A DNA stretch of 6,698 bases, taken from GWC2-37-8 sp964485555 (GTDB lineage Bacteria; Patescibacteriota; Minisyncoccia; Moranbacterales; GWC2-37-73). Below are positions 5,534-6,698 of the stretch, piece after piece. The position numbers were made by a program, and so were the translations under genes. The stretch is from contig CAZAJN010000081.1 in assembly GCA_964485555.1 (NCBI GenBank), forward strand, positions 1 through 6,698. The letters are read 5' to 3'. Each line of letters begins with the position of its first letter. Positions within the stretch are counted from its first letter, which is position 1. The notes beneath the pieces are model-generated. The model was not told the DNA's origin. It saw nothing but the letters and a program-made list of their open reading frames with translations, and did not search any database.

Positions 5534-6070
5534 ATGAAAATTGATTTAAGAAACAAAGTATTCTTTGTAATCGGAGGACACATTTTATATGCGGTTATTT
5601 CCATATTACACAGTTCTCGTGTAGATAGTAATGAGGAAGCAGGTTTTGTTGTTCTATCTCACATTTTTTGGCTTTTCTCTGCTCTTATCATTTTTTGCAT
5701 CTTATTTTTTTTAATAAAATACCTAGTTTCAAATAAAAAAATACTACCTACTTTTTTGAGCGGAGATTCTTTTTTGAGCGGTCTTTATGTTGTTATTTTT
5801 CTGAAAATTTATGTGTTAGGGGCTTCACTGCATGTTTTTACAGCTTATTGGATTTTAGTGTTTTTTACAATTGCATTGATGGCATATGTTTTTTATCATT
5901 TAATGTTGAGCAATAGGGAGAGTGATGGATATGCTCCTGTGATATTTTTTGTTTTCACATTATTGATACTTTCTGCTTATATCGACTATGCGGCGATGGC
6001 AAATGTCTGTTCTTTAGATTGGGTTAAATCTAATAATTGTAGATTTTTTCAAATAGTAACAGGGAAGTGA
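5534..6070 (+). CDS. Multi-pass membrane protein, unknown function, 3' end possibly altered by an IS
   Basis: This 178-residue protein starts at the ATG at 5534; the ATG at 5507 lies within the repeat promoter and would add MDINLYSNL. It is strongly hydrophobic, with about five membrane segments near 8-25, 38-65 (ending in Lys-rich KYLVSNKK), 80-98, 102-125 and 133-152. The C-terminal tail contains two cysteines (C159, C169). No family motif is recognised. T-rich codons (many Phe, Ile, Leu) match a membrane protein in an AT-rich genome. Its last codons, GGG AAG TGA, run into sequence that looks like an insertion-sequence end, so the natural C-terminus may have been cut or replaced. It is transcribed alone from the repeat-borne promoter. 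Confidence 0.72.
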   Translation: MKIDLRNKVFFVIGGHILYAVISILHSSRVDSNEEAGFVVLSHIFWLFSALIIFCILFFLIKYLVSNKKILPTFLSGDSFLSGLYVVIFLKIYVLGASLHVFTAYWILVFFTIALMAYVFYHLMLSNRESDGYAPVIFFVFTLLILSAYIDYAAMANVCSLDWVKSNNCRFFQIVTGK

Positions 6071-6107
6071 CAATGTACTAGTGGCGGTAAATAGAAATGT
6101 CCGCCCC
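6063..6107 (+). mobile_element. Insertion-sequence end (ISNCY-like), remnant
   Basis: Two related motifs, AAGTGACAATGT (6065-6076) and AAATAGAAATGT (6089-6100), are spaced 24 nt apart. The second is framed by GGCGG (6083-6087) and CCGCC (6101-6105). From memory, spaced copies of this kind of motif, pointing toward the transposase gene, occur at the ends of some ISNCY/IS481-like elements, where they are thought to be transposase-binding sites. A broken transposase-like start follows at 6147 in the matching direction. The opposite end is not seen in the window. Element identity is inferred from memory and not confirmed. Confidence 0.45.
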
Positions 6108-6116
6108 GGTAGGTTA

Positions 6117-6141
6117 TAATATTAGCTAAACACTAATATTA
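6117..6141. repeat. AT-rich inverted repeat within the IS remnant
   Basis: Perfect 9-bp arms TAATATTAG (6117-6125) and CTAATATTA (6133-6141) surround a CTAAACA loop. It lies between the IS end and the broken transposase start. No T-run follows, so it is not a usual terminator; it may be an operator or a chance AT-rich palindrome. Confidence 0.45.
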
Positions 6142-6146
6142 ACAAC

Positions 6147-6227
6147 ATGGACAATTGCATTATCATGAGCTAAAAAGAAGCCAGTCGCTACGATATCATC
6201 CAAAAAGTCCTCAAGATTGGTTCTTGA
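6147..6227 (+). pseudogene. Degraded transposase N-terminus (ISNCY-like)
   Basis: From the ATG at 6147 the frame reads MDNCIIMS, stop (6171-6173), KEASRYDIIQKVLKIGS, stop (6225-6227). The stretch KEASRYDIIQKVL resembles the opening helix before the helix-turn-helix of ISNCY-type transposases (typically MS-x-KE-x-SRY-x-II-x-x-VL). A single base change in the first TAA would join the two parts. The usual GLS-type helix-turn-helix and the DDE core do not follow, so most of the gene is missing or scrambled. The sequence match is short and from memory, but the IS-like end just upstream supports it. Confidence 0.4.
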
Positions 6228-6482
6228 TCTATAATCCCACCATCTACAAATGAATTGAACAAGGTAGTGAGAAAACTTCTAGTCAGAGTTTTGGCTCAAA
6301 TCATCCAAGCAATTTTCTATTAGCATATGATGCTTGTAATAATTTCAAAAAACATCTGTTTATGAAAAAGAGTAACGATAAACATGAAGTTGTTACATTT
6401 TAAAAAATATATTTGGACAATGACTGATAAAAGTATTATTATTAAATTATCAGCATTTTTTGATATTATAAAAATAAACACA
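6228..6482. other. Intergenic region with inverted repeat upstream of the BspA-like gene
   Basis: No convincing gene is present; frames are short and lack support. The one clear structure is an inverted repeat, CTGATAA (6424-6430) with TTATCAG (6447-6453), which extends by three more pairs if A6423 is bulged. It is followed by T6 (6456-6461). The stem is AT-rich, so a terminator is possible but weak; because it overlaps the candidate -10, an operator is also possible. Confidence 0.45.
6413..6442 (+). promoter_or_regulatory. Tentative promoter for the BspA-like gene
   Basis: TTGGAC (6413-6418) and TATTAT (6437-6442) are separated by 18 bp, and the -10 lies in the loop of the inverted repeat. 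A second possible -10, TATTAT at 6464-6469, lies closer to the gene and would give a nearly leaderless transcript. Both are weak matches in AT-rich DNA. Confidence 0.25.
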
Positions 6483-6698
6483 ATGAAAAAAATGATTAAA
6501 AGGTGGCAAGGGGTGGTTCTGGTATTGGCGGTTTTCGTTTCATTCGGGATTTTTGACAAAGCACAGGCGGATAGCCATTCTTTTATTTCAAAGTGGGATA
6601 CAGCTAAGATATCAAGTGGGTCAAGCAATGATAATCAAATCAAGCTCCCATTGGAATCTGCTGGCACGTACAATTTCACTGTTCAATGGGGTGACGGC
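6483..6698 (+). CDS. Secreted BspA-like (DUF285-type) surface protein, 5' part only
   Basis: The frame is open from the ATG at 6483 to the window edge (72 codons, no stop), so only the N-terminus is seen. A Sec signal peptide is clear: MKKMIKRW, hydrophobic core VVLVLAVFVSFGIF, and cleavage site AQA before Asp30. The mature part begins SFISKWDT, continues through a Ser/Asn-rich stretch with QIKLPLESAGTYNFTVQWGDG, and is cut there. The pattern FISxWDT...QIxLPL...Y-x-F-x-VxWGDG is the standard opening of BspA-family surface proteins, whose later part usually has leucine-rich-like DUF285 repeats and sometimes PKD or sorting domains. Those are outside the window. An alternative start is ATG 6492. 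It probably acts at the cell surface, for instance in adhesion, but that is inferred from family only. Confidence 0.8.
   Translation, partial: MKKMIKRWQGVVLVLAVFVSFGIFDKAQADSHSFISKWDTAKISSGSSNDNQIKLPLESAGTYNFTVQWGDG

Noticed and set aside
4299..5604. Reverse frames at 4299-4583 and 5302-5604 sharing a KCFHA...R-SCSEDE-like end
   Set aside because: The similarity comes from both being antisense to the intergenic repeat and the start of the next gene, not from a protein family.
4235..6070. Alternative code with TGA as glycine (as in Absconditabacteria/Gracilibacteria)
   Set aside because: TGA ends the ATPase and the membrane protein at sensible places and no TGA occurs within the conserved coding regions.
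6124..6286. Reverse open frame of about 54 codons reading ...TNLEDFLDDIVATGFFLAHDNA...
   Set aside because: It looks protein-like but has no start codon, is closed upstream by TAG, and overlaps the IS-like end and transposase-like start on the forward strand.

Overview
The window is AT-rich and bacterial, read with the standard code (TAA and TGA both end genes cleanly). The best guess for the host is a Candidate Phyla Radiation (Patescibacteria) genome. Support comes from a compact four-gene ABC exporter operon, small membrane-anchored orphan genes, a Cys-rich 'GSGCCLSSV...WCEP' secreted protein, a BspA-like surface protein with a WGDG ending, and GC-rich hairpin repeats between genes. This placement is inference; no marker gene is present.

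Layout: 1-628 holds no convincing gene. It has a 15-C/8-T homopolymer at the very edge, two AT-rich inverted repeats, the first copy of an intergenic repeat (135-396) and a plausible sigma70-type promoter (560-587). From 629 to 4237 runs a tight operon: MacB/FtsX-type permease, small lipoprotein, MacA/HlyD-type adaptor, LolD/MacB-type ATPase. Together these would form an ATP-driven export or lipoprotein-handling machine in the cell envelope. The lipoprotein is an extra, probably extracytoplasmic, component. The second repeat copy (4293-4460) ends the operon with a hairpin terminator and then supplies a promoter for a secreted or anchored Cys-rich protein (4465-5247). The third repeat copy (5259-5529) does the same between that gene and a multi-pass membrane protein (5534-6070). 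An insertion-sequence end with a broken transposase start follows (about 6063-6227), then a non-coding stretch, and finally the 5' end of a secreted BspA-like protein that runs off the window (6483-6698).

The most distinctive feature is the repeat family. Each copy has a conserved 45-nt head, one or more GC-rich hairpins and a U-tract terminator hairpin. In copies 2 and 3 this is followed by a 46-nt block, identical at 45 positions, with an extended -10 promoter and a 14-bp palindrome, placed at the same distance from the start of two unrelated genes. The copies therefore look like transcription-insulating 'stop-and-restart' modules that turn each downstream gene into its own cassette. The promoter position also argues that the first ATGs (4438, 5507) are not the real starts. 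None of the proposed starts in the window has a recognisable Shine-Dalgarno sequence.
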